From the NCBI RefSeq assembly GCF_046250185.1, contig NZ_CP176469.1: 64,000 bases of DNA. The stretch is one strand, 5' to 3'. Origin of the DNA: Litorimonas sp046250185 (GTDB lineage: Bacteria > Pseudomonadota > Alphaproteobacteria > Caulobacterales > Maricaulaceae). The notes beneath the pieces were generated by a model, which was not told the origin of the DNA, searched no databases, and saw only the letters and a list, made by a program, of their open reading frames with translations. Below, piece after piece: positions 43,099-51,602 of the stretch (position 1 is the stretch's first letter; each line of letters begins with the position of its first letter). The translations under genes were made by a program, and so were the position numbers.

Positions 43099-44583
43099 TT
43101 AAATGACGGACTTAAACCAGTCGGTAAATGCGGCCTTTTGCGCATCGCTCAAATGCACACCAAGCTTGGTGCGTCGCCACATAATATCGTCCGCAGACGT
43201 TGCCCATTCATGCGCAACAAGGTAGCGCGCTTCGGCCTCATACAGACCTTCCCCGAAATGCTGCCCCAGCTGCGGCGCAGGATCACCGTCGCCCAGCAAA
43301 AGCGTCACCCGCGTCCCGTAAGCATGACAGAGGCGTAGCAAGACTTTAGCGTCAACAGACGGATAGCGAGTCTGCATCAGCAGGTAAAATTTGTTGAAGT
43401 CGGCATTGGGTATATCGCCGCCAGGTAAGCCCGCAGTCTCCGTCCAGCCTCTGTCTTTATAGTCAAAGAATTTATGTAATTTCTGCATCGCATGTTCTGC
43501 CAGCTTGCGCGATGTCGTGATCTTGCCGCCGTAAATCGAGAGGAAGGGGGCGTCGTCGATGAACTCATCAATGTCCAAAACATAATCACGCGTAACGGCC
43601 GAAGCATTGGCAGATTTATCATCATAGAGGGGTCGGACGCCTGAATAAGTCCACGTCACATCATCGGGTGTTATATCTTTGGCGAGATATTCAGACGCAG
43701 CCTCACAGAGATAATCTATCTCTTCTTGGCTAATTTTCACGGGACCTTCAGAGGGATCGTAAGGCTGATCCGTGGTCCCGATCAGGGTGTAGTCACGCTC
43801 ATAAGGAATAGCGAAAATGATACGGTTGTCGGCGTTTTGAAAAATGAAAGCAAAGTCGCCTTCGAACAATTTCTTCGTAACAATGTGGCTGCCTTTGACG
43901 AGGCGTACAGATTGCTCATTTGTTTTGCGCTTAATTTTCTTGAGAACCTCGTCAACCCATGGCCCCGCGGAATTAATTATGCCTTTGGCTGTGATCGTCT
44001 CTGTCTTGCCTTTATGCTTGATCTGCGCAGCGTAACCTTCGCCCTGCGTTTCAATCGACAGGACCTCTGTCCGCGTGCGAATATCCGCGCCACGGTTAGA
44101 CGCGTCGACGGCATTCAGGACGACCAGACGTGCATCCTCAACCCAGCAATCAGAATACTCAAAGCCTTTGGACAGGCGCTCTTCCAATATACCTTTAAAT
44201 GGCGCTTTGTGCAGGTTAACCGTCTCTGTGCCAGGCAATTTATCGCGACCACCAAGGCTGTCATAAAGAAACAAGCCAGCCCGCAACATCCAAGCGGGGC
44301 GCAAGCCTTTATCATAAGGCAGAACAAACCGCATGGGCCAGATAATATGCGGGGCAGCGCGGAGAAGGACTTCGCGCTCAATCAACGCTTCGCGCACCAA
44401 ACGAAATTCGTAATACTCCAAATATCGCAAGCCCCCATGAATCAACTTAGTCGAACTCGAGGAGGTGTGGTTGGCCAGATCATCACGCTCACAAAGCAGG
44501 ACTTTCAACCCCCGCCCCGCCGCATCTCGCGCAATCGCGGTCCCGTTAATGCCGCCGCCAATAATAAGAAGGTCATAATCCAT
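43099..44583 (-). CDS. glpD: Aerobic glycerol-3-phosphate dehydrogenase
   Basis: A 494-residue FAD enzyme oxidising sn-glycerol-3-phosphate to dihydroxyacetone phosphate and passing electrons to quinone at the inner membrane. It begins MDYDLLIIGGGINGTAIARD (FAD-binding GxGxxG), with LCERDDLANHTSSSSTKLIHGG near 38-59 and INSAGPWVDEV. The frame is open to 44634, but AGGAGGAG immediately before ATG 44583 decides the start. Divergent from glpK over 77 nt; together they form a glycerol-use module feeding the gap/ppc part of central metabolism. No GlpF or GlpR is in the window. Confidence 0.97.
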   Translation of the reverse strand: MDYDLLIIGGGINGTAIARDAAGRGLKVLLCERDDLANHTSSSSTKLIHGGLRYLEYYEFRLVREALIEREVLLRAAPHIIWPMRFVLPYDKGLRPAWMLRAGLFLYDSLGGRDKLPGTETVNLHKAPFKGILEERLSKGFEYSDCWVEDARLVVLNAVDASNRGADIRTRTEVLSIETQGEGYAAQIKHKGKTETITAKGIINSAGPWVDEVLKKIKRKTNEQSVRLVKGSHIVTKKLFEGDFAFIFQNADNRIIFAIPYERDYTLIGTTDQPYDPSEGPVKISQEEIDYLCEAASEYLAKDITPDDVTWTYSGVRPLYDDKSANASAVTRDYVLDIDEFIDDAPFLSIYGGKITTSRKLAEHAMQKLHKFFDYKDRGWTETAGLPGGDIPNADFNKFYLLMQTRYPSVDAKVLLRLCHAYGTRVTLLLGDGDPAPQLGQHFGEGLYEAEARYLVAHEWATSADDIMWRRTKLGVHLSDAQKAAFTDWFKSVI

Positions 44584-44660
44584 ACTCCTCCTATAAACGC
44601 TTCGCGCCGTCATGCCACTTTCAAATTGACGCAAGAGCCGCCACGCGCCAAAACTATATC

Positions 44661-46139
44661 ATGACACAAGTTATCCTTTCCATCGATCAAGGCACGACCA
44701 GTTCACGGACGCTCGTATTTGATAGGGCGGGAGAAATTCTTTTCACGGCGCAACAAGAATTTCCGCAAATTTATCCGCAAGACGGTTGGGTCGAACATAA
44801 CCCCGAAGCGATTTGGGATACGGTCTATGACACGCTTAGCGAGGCCTATGCTTGGGCGCAAAATCAGCAATATGACATCGCGGTCATCGGGATCACAAAT
44901 CAACGGGAAACGACTGTGGTGTGGGATCGCAAAACGGGCAAGCCGATTTACAACGCTATCGTATGGCAAGATCGCCGCACCGCACAGATTTGTCGAGACC
45001 TCAAGGCTGACTATTCGGAAGCAGACATATCCGCCAAGACGGGGCTGCTGCTTGATCCTTATTTTAGCGCAACGAAAGCCGCGTGGATTTTAGACAATGT
45101 CAAAGGGGCTCGCGCTCGCACCCACCGCGCTGAGTTCGCATTCGGCACGATTGATAGCTTTTTGATCTGGCGACTGACAGAGGGCCGTGTTCATGCGACG
45201 GATGCCACCAATGCCAGCCGCACGAATCTATTCAATATTCACACCCAATATTGGGATCCAGACTTGTTAGATATATTCGACATACCCGCCAATATTCTGC
45301 CCGAAGTTTTGGACTGTGCCGATGATTTTGGCATTTGCGAATTGTTTGAAACGCCCATCCCCATCCGGGGGGTCGCTGGCGATCAACAAGCGGCCGCGAT
45401 CGGCCAAGCTTGCTTTGAAAAAGGCGACATTAAAAGCACGTATGGCACAGGCTGTTTTGTCATTCTCAATACGGGCAAAAAAGTTGTCGAGTCGAATAAT
45501 CGATTGCTGTCCACGGTCTGCTACCGCCTCAACGGGAAAACTACCTACGCGCTAGAAGGCTCGATTTTCATGGCAGGCGCTTCGGTGCAATGGCTACGGG
45601 ACGGGATCAAAATTATCGATAGCGCTGCAGAGACAGAGGCAATTTGTGCCAAACTTGATAGCAATCACGGCGTCTATCTCGTGCCGGCTTTTACAGGGCT
45701 AGGTGCGCCGCATTGGGACCCAGACGCGCGCGGTGCGATTTTTGGATTGACTCGAGATACAGGCCGCGCTGAATTCGTCCGCGCAACAGTCGAGTCCGTA
45801 GTTTACCAGACCTATGACTTGCTCCGCGCCATGGGCGAAGACGGCGTCGCCCCCAAAGGTTTGCGCGTGGACGGCGGTATGGTCGCCAATAGCTGGATGG
45901 TGCAATATCTGGCCGATGTGCTGAACATCCCTGTTGACCGCCCCAAAGCGCTCGAAACGACGGCCCTCGGCGCGGCCTATTTGGCGGGGCTTGGCATCGG
46001 ACTTTTCGCAGACCTTACGGAAATTGCGGATCATTGGCAGGCAGACCAAAGTTTCACACCAAACATGAAGGAGGATGCCCGCGTCCAAGCACTCGCGGGC
46101 TGGCATCGCGCGATTGGTAGGGTCGTTGCGGAAAAATGA
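44661..46139 (+). CDS. glpK: Glycerol kinase
   Basis: A 492-residue FGGY-family kinase that phosphorylates glycerol to glycerol-3-phosphate for GlpD. SIDQGTTSSRTLVFD (residues 6-20) binds ATP; WVEHNPEAIW, WQDRRT and the FGGY-2 signature GAPHWDPDARG are present, as is GLRVDGGMVAN. It shares the 77-nt divergent promoter region with glpD, where no clear operator is visible. The tRNA follows 64 nt later on the same strand with its own promoter. Confidence 0.98.
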   Translation: MTQVILSIDQGTTSSRTLVFDRAGEILFTAQQEFPQIYPQDGWVEHNPEAIWDTVYDTLSEAYAWAQNQQYDIAVIGITNQRETTVVWDRKTGKPIYNAIVWQDRRTAQICRDLKADYSEADISAKTGLLLDPYFSATKAAWILDNVKGARARTHRAEFAFGTIDSFLIWRLTEGRVHATDATNASRTNLFNIHTQYWDPDLLDIFDIPANILPEVLDCADDFGICELFETPIPIRGVAGDQQAAAIGQACFEKGDIKSTYGTGCFVILNTGKKVVESNNRLLSTVCYRLNGKTTYALEGSIFMAGASVQWLRDGIKIIDSAAETEAICAKLDSNHGVYLVPAFTGLGAPHWDPDARGAIFGLTRDTGRAEFVRATVESVVYQTYDLLRAMGEDGVAPKGLRVDGGMVANSWMVQYLADVLNIPVDRPKALETTALGAAYLAGLGIGLFADLTEIADHWQADQSFTPNMKEDARVQALAGWHRAIGRVVAEK

Positions 46140-46159
46140 CGAAGAGCTTCGAGAGAGCC

Positions 46160-46188
46160 TTGAAACATCATACAGTTTGCGCCATATC
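46160..46188 (+). promoter_or_regulatory. Sigma-70-like promoter of the tRNA gene
   Basis: TTGAAA (46160-46165), 17-nt spacer, CATATC (46183-46188), placing the start about 8 nt before the tRNA 5' end. Good -35 and spacing, moderate -10. Confidence 0.5.
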
Positions 46189-46203
46189 CTCGCTGACTGA
46201 CCA

Positions 46204-46280
46204 GGGGGGATAGCTCAATTGGTTAGAGCCGTCGGCTCATAACCGATTGGTTGGGGGTTCGAGTCCCTCTCCCCCTACCA
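46204..46280 (+). tRNA. tRNA with CAU anticodon (elongator Met or Ile2)
   Basis: A 77-nt cloverleaf with encoded CCA. Acceptor GGGGGGA pairs with TCCCCCT (first pair G-U); D stem GCTC/GAGC; anticodon stem GTCGG/CCGAT with loop CTCATAA (anticodon CAU); T arm GGGGG-TTCGAGT-CCCTC; discriminator A. The normal 1-72 pairing and loop exclude initiator tRNA. Whether it is elongator methionine or the lysidine-modified isoleucine tRNA cannot be decided from sequence by eye. Confidence 0.93.
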
Positions 46281-46295
46281 GCCACTCCGCGCGTT

Positions 46296-47507
46296 TTATT
46301 CCTGCGATCTGGTGCTATGTGTGTCGACCATCACGGCCGCTCCGATCTGTCCTAACACATTAACACAGCTTCGCATCATATCTGGAATACGGTCTATGCC
46401 TAGGACAAGAGCTAAACCAGCGACAGGTACGCCGATCGCATCGAGGGCTGGAGCCATTGTGACGACGCTGGAAGACGGCACTGGCGCGACGGTAAGGGAT
46501 ACGAGAAAGGTTGCAAAAAGCACTGTGCCTGCCGCTCCGATCGCGACTGGCACGTTGAAGATATGGGCGAGAAATATAATCGCAGCTCCTTGAAACAAGG
46601 CACTACCAGGACGGTACATAGATGCACCTAGAGGGATAAGCAAATCCGCAACGGTTTCAGACACGCCAAGTTTTTTAACGGTTTCTTCCAGCGAGACGGG
46701 AATAGCCGCCGCAGTGCTTGTGGTCGAGAAGGCGACTGAGGACGCGCCCATCGTGCCCTTCAGGAATTCCGCGGGGCTCACCTTTGCAATGACAAGTAAG
46801 AGCGGCACAAGAACCAGTCCAACAAACAGAAGCAGCGCGATCGCCACACAAATAATAAAAACGGCCAGACTTTGGATCAGCCCCCAGCCCAGAACAGCTG
46901 TGGCGGGCGCGATCAGGCCAAATATCCCGATAGGCGCCGTATATAAAATCCACCAAACCAGCTTGATGAGCGTGTCGCTGACATCTTCTGCCGCTGCAAT
47001 CATACGCTCCCGCCGCTCTGTCGCTAATGTCCCGGCGGCAGCGGCGAACAGCGCCGTAAAAACAATCAGCGGAAGCAGCGCTCCGTCAGCAGCGGCTGCA
47101 ATGGGGTTGGGTGGAATAAGGCTGACAATGAAATCCGTTACGCTCTGTAATTTGGGAATTGGTGCAGCCTCGACAGACGGCATGTCTATCTCTGGGGTAA
47201 AGCGTAGACCAAAGGCCATAACGCCCATGCCGAGAAGAATAGCGGGGATCAGAGTGAGCCAATAAAAGGCTAGAGTCATACCGCCTATCTTACCGAGCTT
47301 CCTGACATCCCCCAATCGGGCAATACTGGCGAAAATGACTGAGACAACCAGAGGAATAACAATCATTTTAATTGCGTTGATAAATATCTTTCCGAGCGGC
47401 TCTGCTTCACGTGCAATGGTCTGCAATACGGGATTATCTGTTGCCGCCGCGCCGAGGCCAACGGCGAGTCCTAAAATAAGACCTAAGGCAATTAATTTAT
47501 TGAGCAT
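46296..47507 (-). CDS. Dicarboxylate/amino acid:cation symporter (DAACS)
   Basis: A 403-residue GltP/DctA-family transporter importing acidic amino acids, serine/threonine or C4-dicarboxylates with Na+ or H+. It has about eight helices and two re-entrant loops. Family landmarks: FINAIKMIVIPLVVSVI near 43-59, the serine-rich hairpin MGASSVAFSTTSTAA, and PLGASMYRPGSALFQGAA. Last gene of the D-amino-acid cluster; its start overlaps the end of the deacylase gene by 11 nt. In that setting it probably brings released amino acids into the cytosol (inference). Confidence 0.93.
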   Translation of the reverse strand: MLNKLIALGLILGLAVGLGAAATDNPVLQTIAREAEPLGKIFINAIKMIVIPLVVSVIFASIARLGDVRKLGKIGGMTLAFYWLTLIPAILLGMGVMAFGLRFTPEIDMPSVEAAPIPKLQSVTDFIVSLIPPNPIAAAADGALLPLIVFTALFAAAAGTLATERRERMIAAAEDVSDTLIKLVWWILYTAPIGIFGLIAPATAVLGWGLIQSLAVFIICVAIALLLFVGLVLVPLLLVIAKVSPAEFLKGTMGASSVAFSTTSTAAAIPVSLEETVKKLGVSETVADLLIPLGASMYRPGSALFQGAAIIFLAHIFNVPVAIGAAGTVLFATFLVSLTVAPVPSSSVVTMAPALDAIGVPVAGLALVLGIDRIPDMMRSCVNVLGQIGAAVMVDTHSTRSQE

Positions 47508-49065
47508 GATCGTCTTCTCTTTTGCCGCATCGTTTCAAGACTTTGCCAGAGGGTGTGCTTCGTAGCAGGTTATCTTTAATAGCAAGTTGCCCATTTACAA
47601 AAAGGTAGACAACGCCGCTCGCCAACAATTCTGGGTTTTGGTAATCAGCCTTGGGTTTGAAATTATCAGGATCAATTATGGCAATATCAGCTTTATATCC
47701 TGGGCGCAGATACCCACGGTCACATATGCCGAAAGTGTCAGCAACCAAGCCGCTACTACGATAGAAGAAAGATGCATCTGACATAAGCCCTTGTCCGCGC
47801 ACATAGTCGTAAAACTTTTTAGGATAGCTGGCATATTTCCTTGGGTGACCCTTGCTGCCATCGGAGCTAGTCATCACCCAGTCCTGCACCATGAAGCGCT
47901 CAACATCGCCCTGACTCATATTGAAGGATGCGATGCGCGCATCGCCTTCGCGCGCAATTTTAATCGCCATATCAATAGAACTAATTTTGTATTTTGCAGC
48001 GAGCTGCGCCAGTGTTTGACCCTGCCAATCTGGATTGGCTTGCGTGATAAGAATAGCCTCCGGGCCACCACGGCGGCGAAGATTTTCTGCAGTCTCTCTT
48101 CTAATTCTATCTGCGAGCGCGGGGTCGGATAGACGAGCCATATAGTCTTGCTCTGAACCAGACTTTACCCAGCGCGGCAACAGCGCGTTTGATATGCGCG
48201 TACCCGACGCTTGCCAAGGATATTGATCCGCCGTGATATTAAGGCCGTCAGCCCGTGCGGCCTCTACCATGTTAATGATGGCCTCGCTCTTGCCCCAGAC
48301 ATCCACGCCAAGGGCTTTAACATGAGATATATTGGCGGGAATATTTGCCTCGCGCGCAATCTCTATAACCTCAGAAATTGCCGCTTCAAGACCGATATTA
48401 TAGGTGGCTTCATCACGGATATGGCTGTCATAAATCCCGCCATTGTCTGAGGCGACTTTGGCCAATGCTATAACTTCATCAGTTTCAGAAAAACTGCCAG
48501 GTGCATAAAATAATCCCGTTGATAGACCCAAAGCGCCAGCGTCCATACCGACTTGAACCTGCTGCTTCATTCTATCTAATTCATCAGGCGTCGGCGCGCG
48601 CCTATCTCCGCCTATGACAGATTTGCGCAAGGCGCCATGACCAATCATCAGGGCCGTATTCGTCCCAATCCCCAAGGTTTCTAATTCAGCAGTAAGACCT
48701 GAAATATCAGGATCACCAATGCCGTCACTGCCGTTCACAACAGTTGTCACACCTTGAAAAAGATAGTTTTTATTGAGGCGTGTATCAGCGTCGTTTGAGC
48801 GCAATTCCTGCAAGCTATGGGTGTGAGGATCTATGAAGCCCGGAATTACAAAGAGACCTTTGGCGTTAATTAATTGATTAGCTTTTACAGAAATCGGTTC
48901 GCCGACATATATAATTTTATCGTCTCTGACAGCAACGATATAATCTTGCGCAGATGATTGATCGCCCAGGAAAACGCTACCATTTTCTATCACATAATCA
49001 GCTTTGATCGTGGGTTGGCATCCCAAAATGAACAGACCCGCAATGGTGCAGACCCATGACCTCAT
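47497..49065 (-). CDS. N-acyl-D-amino-acid deacylase family lipoprotein
   Basis: A 522-residue amidohydrolase of the D-aminoacylase type, cleaving N-acyl groups from D-amino acids. A lipobox (FILGCQP, C16) suggests outer-membrane or periplasmic lipoprotein placement, unlike the cytosolic enzymes usually studied. Metal-site motifs: DPHTHS near 79, SHIRDEATYN, ISHVKALG, and TSSDGSKGHPRKY with the catalytic Asp. It overlaps the M14 gene by 4 nt and the symporter by 11 nt. The specific D-residue (Glu, Asp or neutral) cannot be told. Confidence 0.92.
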   Translation of the reverse strand: MRSWVCTIAGLFILGCQPTIKADYVIENGSVFLGDQSSAQDYIVAVRDDKIIYVGEPISVKANQLINAKGLFVIPGFIDPHTHSLQELRSNDADTRLNKNYLFQGVTTVVNGSDGIGDPDISGLTAELETLGIGTNTALMIGHGALRKSVIGGDRRAPTPDELDRMKQQVQVGMDAGALGLSTGLFYAPGSFSETDEVIALAKVASDNGGIYDSHIRDEATYNIGLEAAISEVIEIAREANIPANISHVKALGVDVWGKSEAIINMVEAARADGLNITADQYPWQASGTRISNALLPRWVKSGSEQDYMARLSDPALADRIRRETAENLRRRGGPEAILITQANPDWQGQTLAQLAAKYKISSIDMAIKIAREGDARIASFNMSQGDVERFMVQDWVMTSSDGSKGHPRKYASYPKKFYDYVRGQGLMSDASFFYRSSGLVADTFGICDRGYLRPGYKADIAIIDPDNFKPKADYQNPELLASGVVYLFVNGQLAIKDNLLRSTPSGKVLKRCGKREDDHAQ

Positions 49066-50300
49066 TGACCTGTCTCATGCTTTAAGAGCAGTCGCATCAT
49101 CTCTTCGGCAAACACCCTTGCCGATAGATCAATCGCGTCTCGGGGCGTATCGTCGCCAACTTCATATGTGATCGCCGCAATGCCGTAGGTTTCATACATA
49201 TAATTTTTCGAGATGGGCTTGCCAGAATTATGGCGGGCTTCGCGCGTAAAGGGATAGACTTTATCATCCAAACGCTCATCCACAGCCTCAAGCCAGTCCC
49301 GCGCAAACATTGGCGGTTGTGTCGGCTCCTCATCCGCTTGAGTGTAGAGCAAATTGCGCCAAGTCGAATGGAAATCGAGGAAGAAGGCAATCTCGTCCTG
49401 CCCGGTCTCAAAGCGCATAAATGCGTCCCGTGCCGCGCGAGTCTCGGGTTGCTTGAACGGCCCCCAATCCCGGTTTAAATCTGTCCCGCCGTCATTAAAT
49501 CGCCAATGTCCAGCGTCTACGCCGTCTGGATTTATCATGGGAATAATCAGCACATTGAAATGTTGTAGGAACCGCTTCGACAGTTCGCTATCTCCTAAGA
49601 CGGCCTCCGTGAAAGGGATAAGTGCCAAAGCGCCTGTGACCTCTGGCGGATGTTGTCTGCCAACCCAAACAACATAAGGCTTCTTAACATCAGGCTCCGT
49701 CCGCACCTCTAGCATACGCAGCGGGTGTCCGTTTCGCGATCTTCCAATAATGGAGTCCGTAACAAAGGGAAGATCGGCGATTTTGTCGGTCCAGGCATCA
49801 TGGGCATTGGACGTGAAGATTTCCTGCGCTGAAATATAAAAAGGTCGGTCATCCATCTTCACGCGAAAGACAAATTCCGAAGGGCGCGGCCTTGGAGTTT
49901 TAGTGCCCGGCAAACCCTGCCAATTCACACCGTCATAGCTAAGCTTAGGTCGGTATCGATGGGTGCCGTTCTCATAATTTAATTGGAAATTAATCTGACC
50001 TGTCTGTTTTGGGTCGATCCGAAACCCGTACCAAGGGCTATTATTAATTGTTTCGCCTGCAGGGTCCGTCGCCTTTTCGGGCAGAATAGTCAGGCGGAAA
50101 CTATCCTTAGAAATGACTTCGCACCCATTCACCCGCGCCGTATCATGTTCCACCCTAATCGCGGCCATAGCACTCTCGCAAAATGACGCTGACGTGGCCA
50201 CGGATAGTCCTTGCGCAATATCGCCCGCTGGCCCAGCAGACACGCAAGCGGTCAAGATAACTGCGCCACATACAATGAGTTTATTTACCTTACGCCGCAT
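49062..50300 (-). CDS. M14-family zinc carboxypeptidase lipoprotein
   Basis: A 412-residue metallopeptidase. The N-terminal lipobox LTAC (C19) marks a lipoprotein. A beta-rich N-domain (about 30-160) precedes the M14 domain, as in cytosolic-type carboxypeptidases. Zinc ligands: HPPE (HxxE) near 218 and the His in LDFHST near 310. The catalytic Glu lies in AITYEVGDD near 377; LNRDWGPF and INPDGVDAG are family segments. It trims C-terminal residues or gamma-linked peptides; substrate inferred from context to contain D-residues. Overlaps dadA by 11 nt and the deacylase by 4 nt. Confidence 0.91.
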   Translation of the reverse strand: MRRKVNKLIVCGAVILTACVSAGPAGDIAQGLSVATSASFCESAMAAIRVEHDTARVNGCEVISKDSFRLTILPEKATDPAGETINNSPWYGFRIDPKQTGQINFQLNYENGTHRYRPKLSYDGVNWQGLPGTKTPRPRPSEFVFRVKMDDRPFYISAQEIFTSNAHDAWTDKIADLPFVTDSIIGRSRNGHPLRMLEVRTEPDVKKPYVVWVGRQHPPEVTGALALIPFTEAVLGDSELSKRFLQHFNVLIIPMINPDGVDAGHWRFNDGGTDLNRDWGPFKQPETRAARDAFMRFETGQDEIAFFLDFHSTWRNLLYTQADEEPTQPPMFARDWLEAVDERLDDKVYPFTREARHNSGKPISKNYMYETYGIAAITYEVGDDTPRDAIDLSARVFAEEMMRLLLKHETGQ

Positions 50301-51507
50301 TGTGACCTCCCTGTTTTGCCATCATATTTGTCTGCGCATGGCCGATCATATTTGCGATCTTCATCGCACTTCCGGCTGCAAAAGTATAGCCGAGCGACCC
50401 GTGGCCAATATTGAGATAAAGCCCTTCGACCAAGGCTTCCCCTATAACAGGAACGCCAGATGGCATCATTGGCCGCGCGCCTGTCCACTTCGCGATAGGC
50501 CCATCAAAATCAGCTGCATCAGGCCAAGATTTTCGAGCGGTTTGTAGAAGTAATTCAAGCCTTGCCTCAATATTGTTGGGCCGTTGATTAACATCCACAA
50601 ATCCTGCGATACGAAACTCTTGCCCTAAATTCGCGTAAACTATTTTGTTCTTCAGATCAGTAACGCTGGTGCGCGGAGAGCTTTTTTTGGACTTCAAAGT
50701 CAGGCTATATCCTTGAGCTGAATAGACGCGTGGAGCAATACCTAGCGGCTTTAAAAGAGGTAAGGCCTCATTGCCTAGACAGACGACAACCATGTCTGCA
50801 GCGTGATATTGTTGGTCAGTTTCAATCCCCGCAATCCTCTTATTTTTCGATAAGATTTTCGAGACGATCTCTCCAAAATAATAGGTCACACCGAATTTTT
50901 GCTCGGACAATGTCTTCAATGTTTTGCAGTAGGTAATAGGGTTGAGGGCATAGTCTTGCTTTGCATAGATGCCGCCTAGAATATTTCCCTGCCAAGCGGT
51001 TAGGCTAGGTTCGATTTCAAGACAGCGTTCGTATGATACGAAACCGTCATCCTGTTTCATTTTGTCAAAATCTGCAGTGTCTTGGGCTAAGACTAGCTTG
51101 CCATGTCCGGTTGGCTTTAATTCCGATGGCGCATCCAGTTTAAAACTCTCAAGCGCTGCACTGGAAAGTTCAGCTAAGGCCTGTCGCGCTTTGCGGTTGG
51201 CGTCAAATCTTGCGGACGTACAGTTTCGCAAAAAAGACATGCCCCAGCGCATATAAGCCATATCGGCTTTAAATTTTAGCTGCAACGCGTTGTCCCGTCC
51301 CAAGAGGTAAGTCGGCAATTTTCGCAAAGTGTCAGGACTCGCGAGAGGGTCGATATAGCTATAGGATAATTGCGCCCCATTGGCATGACTGGCCCCCATT
51401 GAAACGTCCGCTGCCTTATCAATGACAGAGACGTCGTGCCCTAGACGCCCAAGCGCATAGGCGGTCGAAACACCTATAACGCCAGCGCCAAGAACACATA
51501 TTTTCAT
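50290..51507 (-). CDS. dadA: D-amino-acid dehydrogenase
   Basis: A 405-residue FAD enzyme of the DadA type. It oxidises D-amino acids to 2-oxo acids and feeds electrons to the respiratory chain from the inner membrane. KICVLGAGVIGVSTAYALG (residues 2-20) binds FAD; GASHANGAQLSYSYIDPLASP (split over 37-57) and the C-terminal YLNIGHGSLGYTFAAGSA are strongly DadA-like. It is not next to a DadX racemase or Lrp; instead it follows the TonB receptor by 95 nt, with two hairpins between. Its end overlaps the M14 start by 11 nt. Confidence 0.93.
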   Translation of the reverse strand: MKICVLGAGVIGVSTAYALGRLGHDVSVIDKAADVSMGASHANGAQLSYSYIDPLASPDTLRKLPTYLLGRDNALQLKFKADMAYMRWGMSFLRNCTSARFDANRKARQALAELSSAALESFKLDAPSELKPTGHGKLVLAQDTADFDKMKQDDGFVSYERCLEIEPSLTAWQGNILGGIYAKQDYALNPITYCKTLKTLSEQKFGVTYYFGEIVSKILSKNKRIAGIETDQQYHAADMVVVCLGNEALPLLKPLGIAPRVYSAQGYSLTLKSKKSSPRTSVTDLKNKIVYANLGQEFRIAGFVDVNQRPNNIEARLELLLQTARKSWPDAADFDGPIAKWTGARPMMPSGVPVIGEALVEGLYLNIGHGSLGYTFAAGSAMKIANMIGHAQTNMMAKQGGHNAA

Positions 51508-51541
51508 GATTTAATCCTTCTTTCGGCAAAGGGGTATCGAT

Positions 51542-51590
51542 CTCTTGCCGAGCAAGAGTTTTAAATAGAACAGGCCTGGACCTGCTCTAT
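51542..51590 (-). promoter_or_regulatory. Two consecutive hairpins between TonB receptor and dadA
   Basis: On the minus strand, ATAGAGCAGG-N6-CCTGTTCTAT (10 bp with one G-U; 51565-51590) is followed by TTTAAAA, then CTCTTGC-TCG-GCAAGAG (perfect 7 bp; 51542-51558). The first could be a leaky terminator, the second a stabilising or processing hairpin, lowering expression of the enzyme genes relative to the receptor. Confidence 0.55.
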
Positions 51591-51602
51591 GTTAGGGGAG
51601 GA

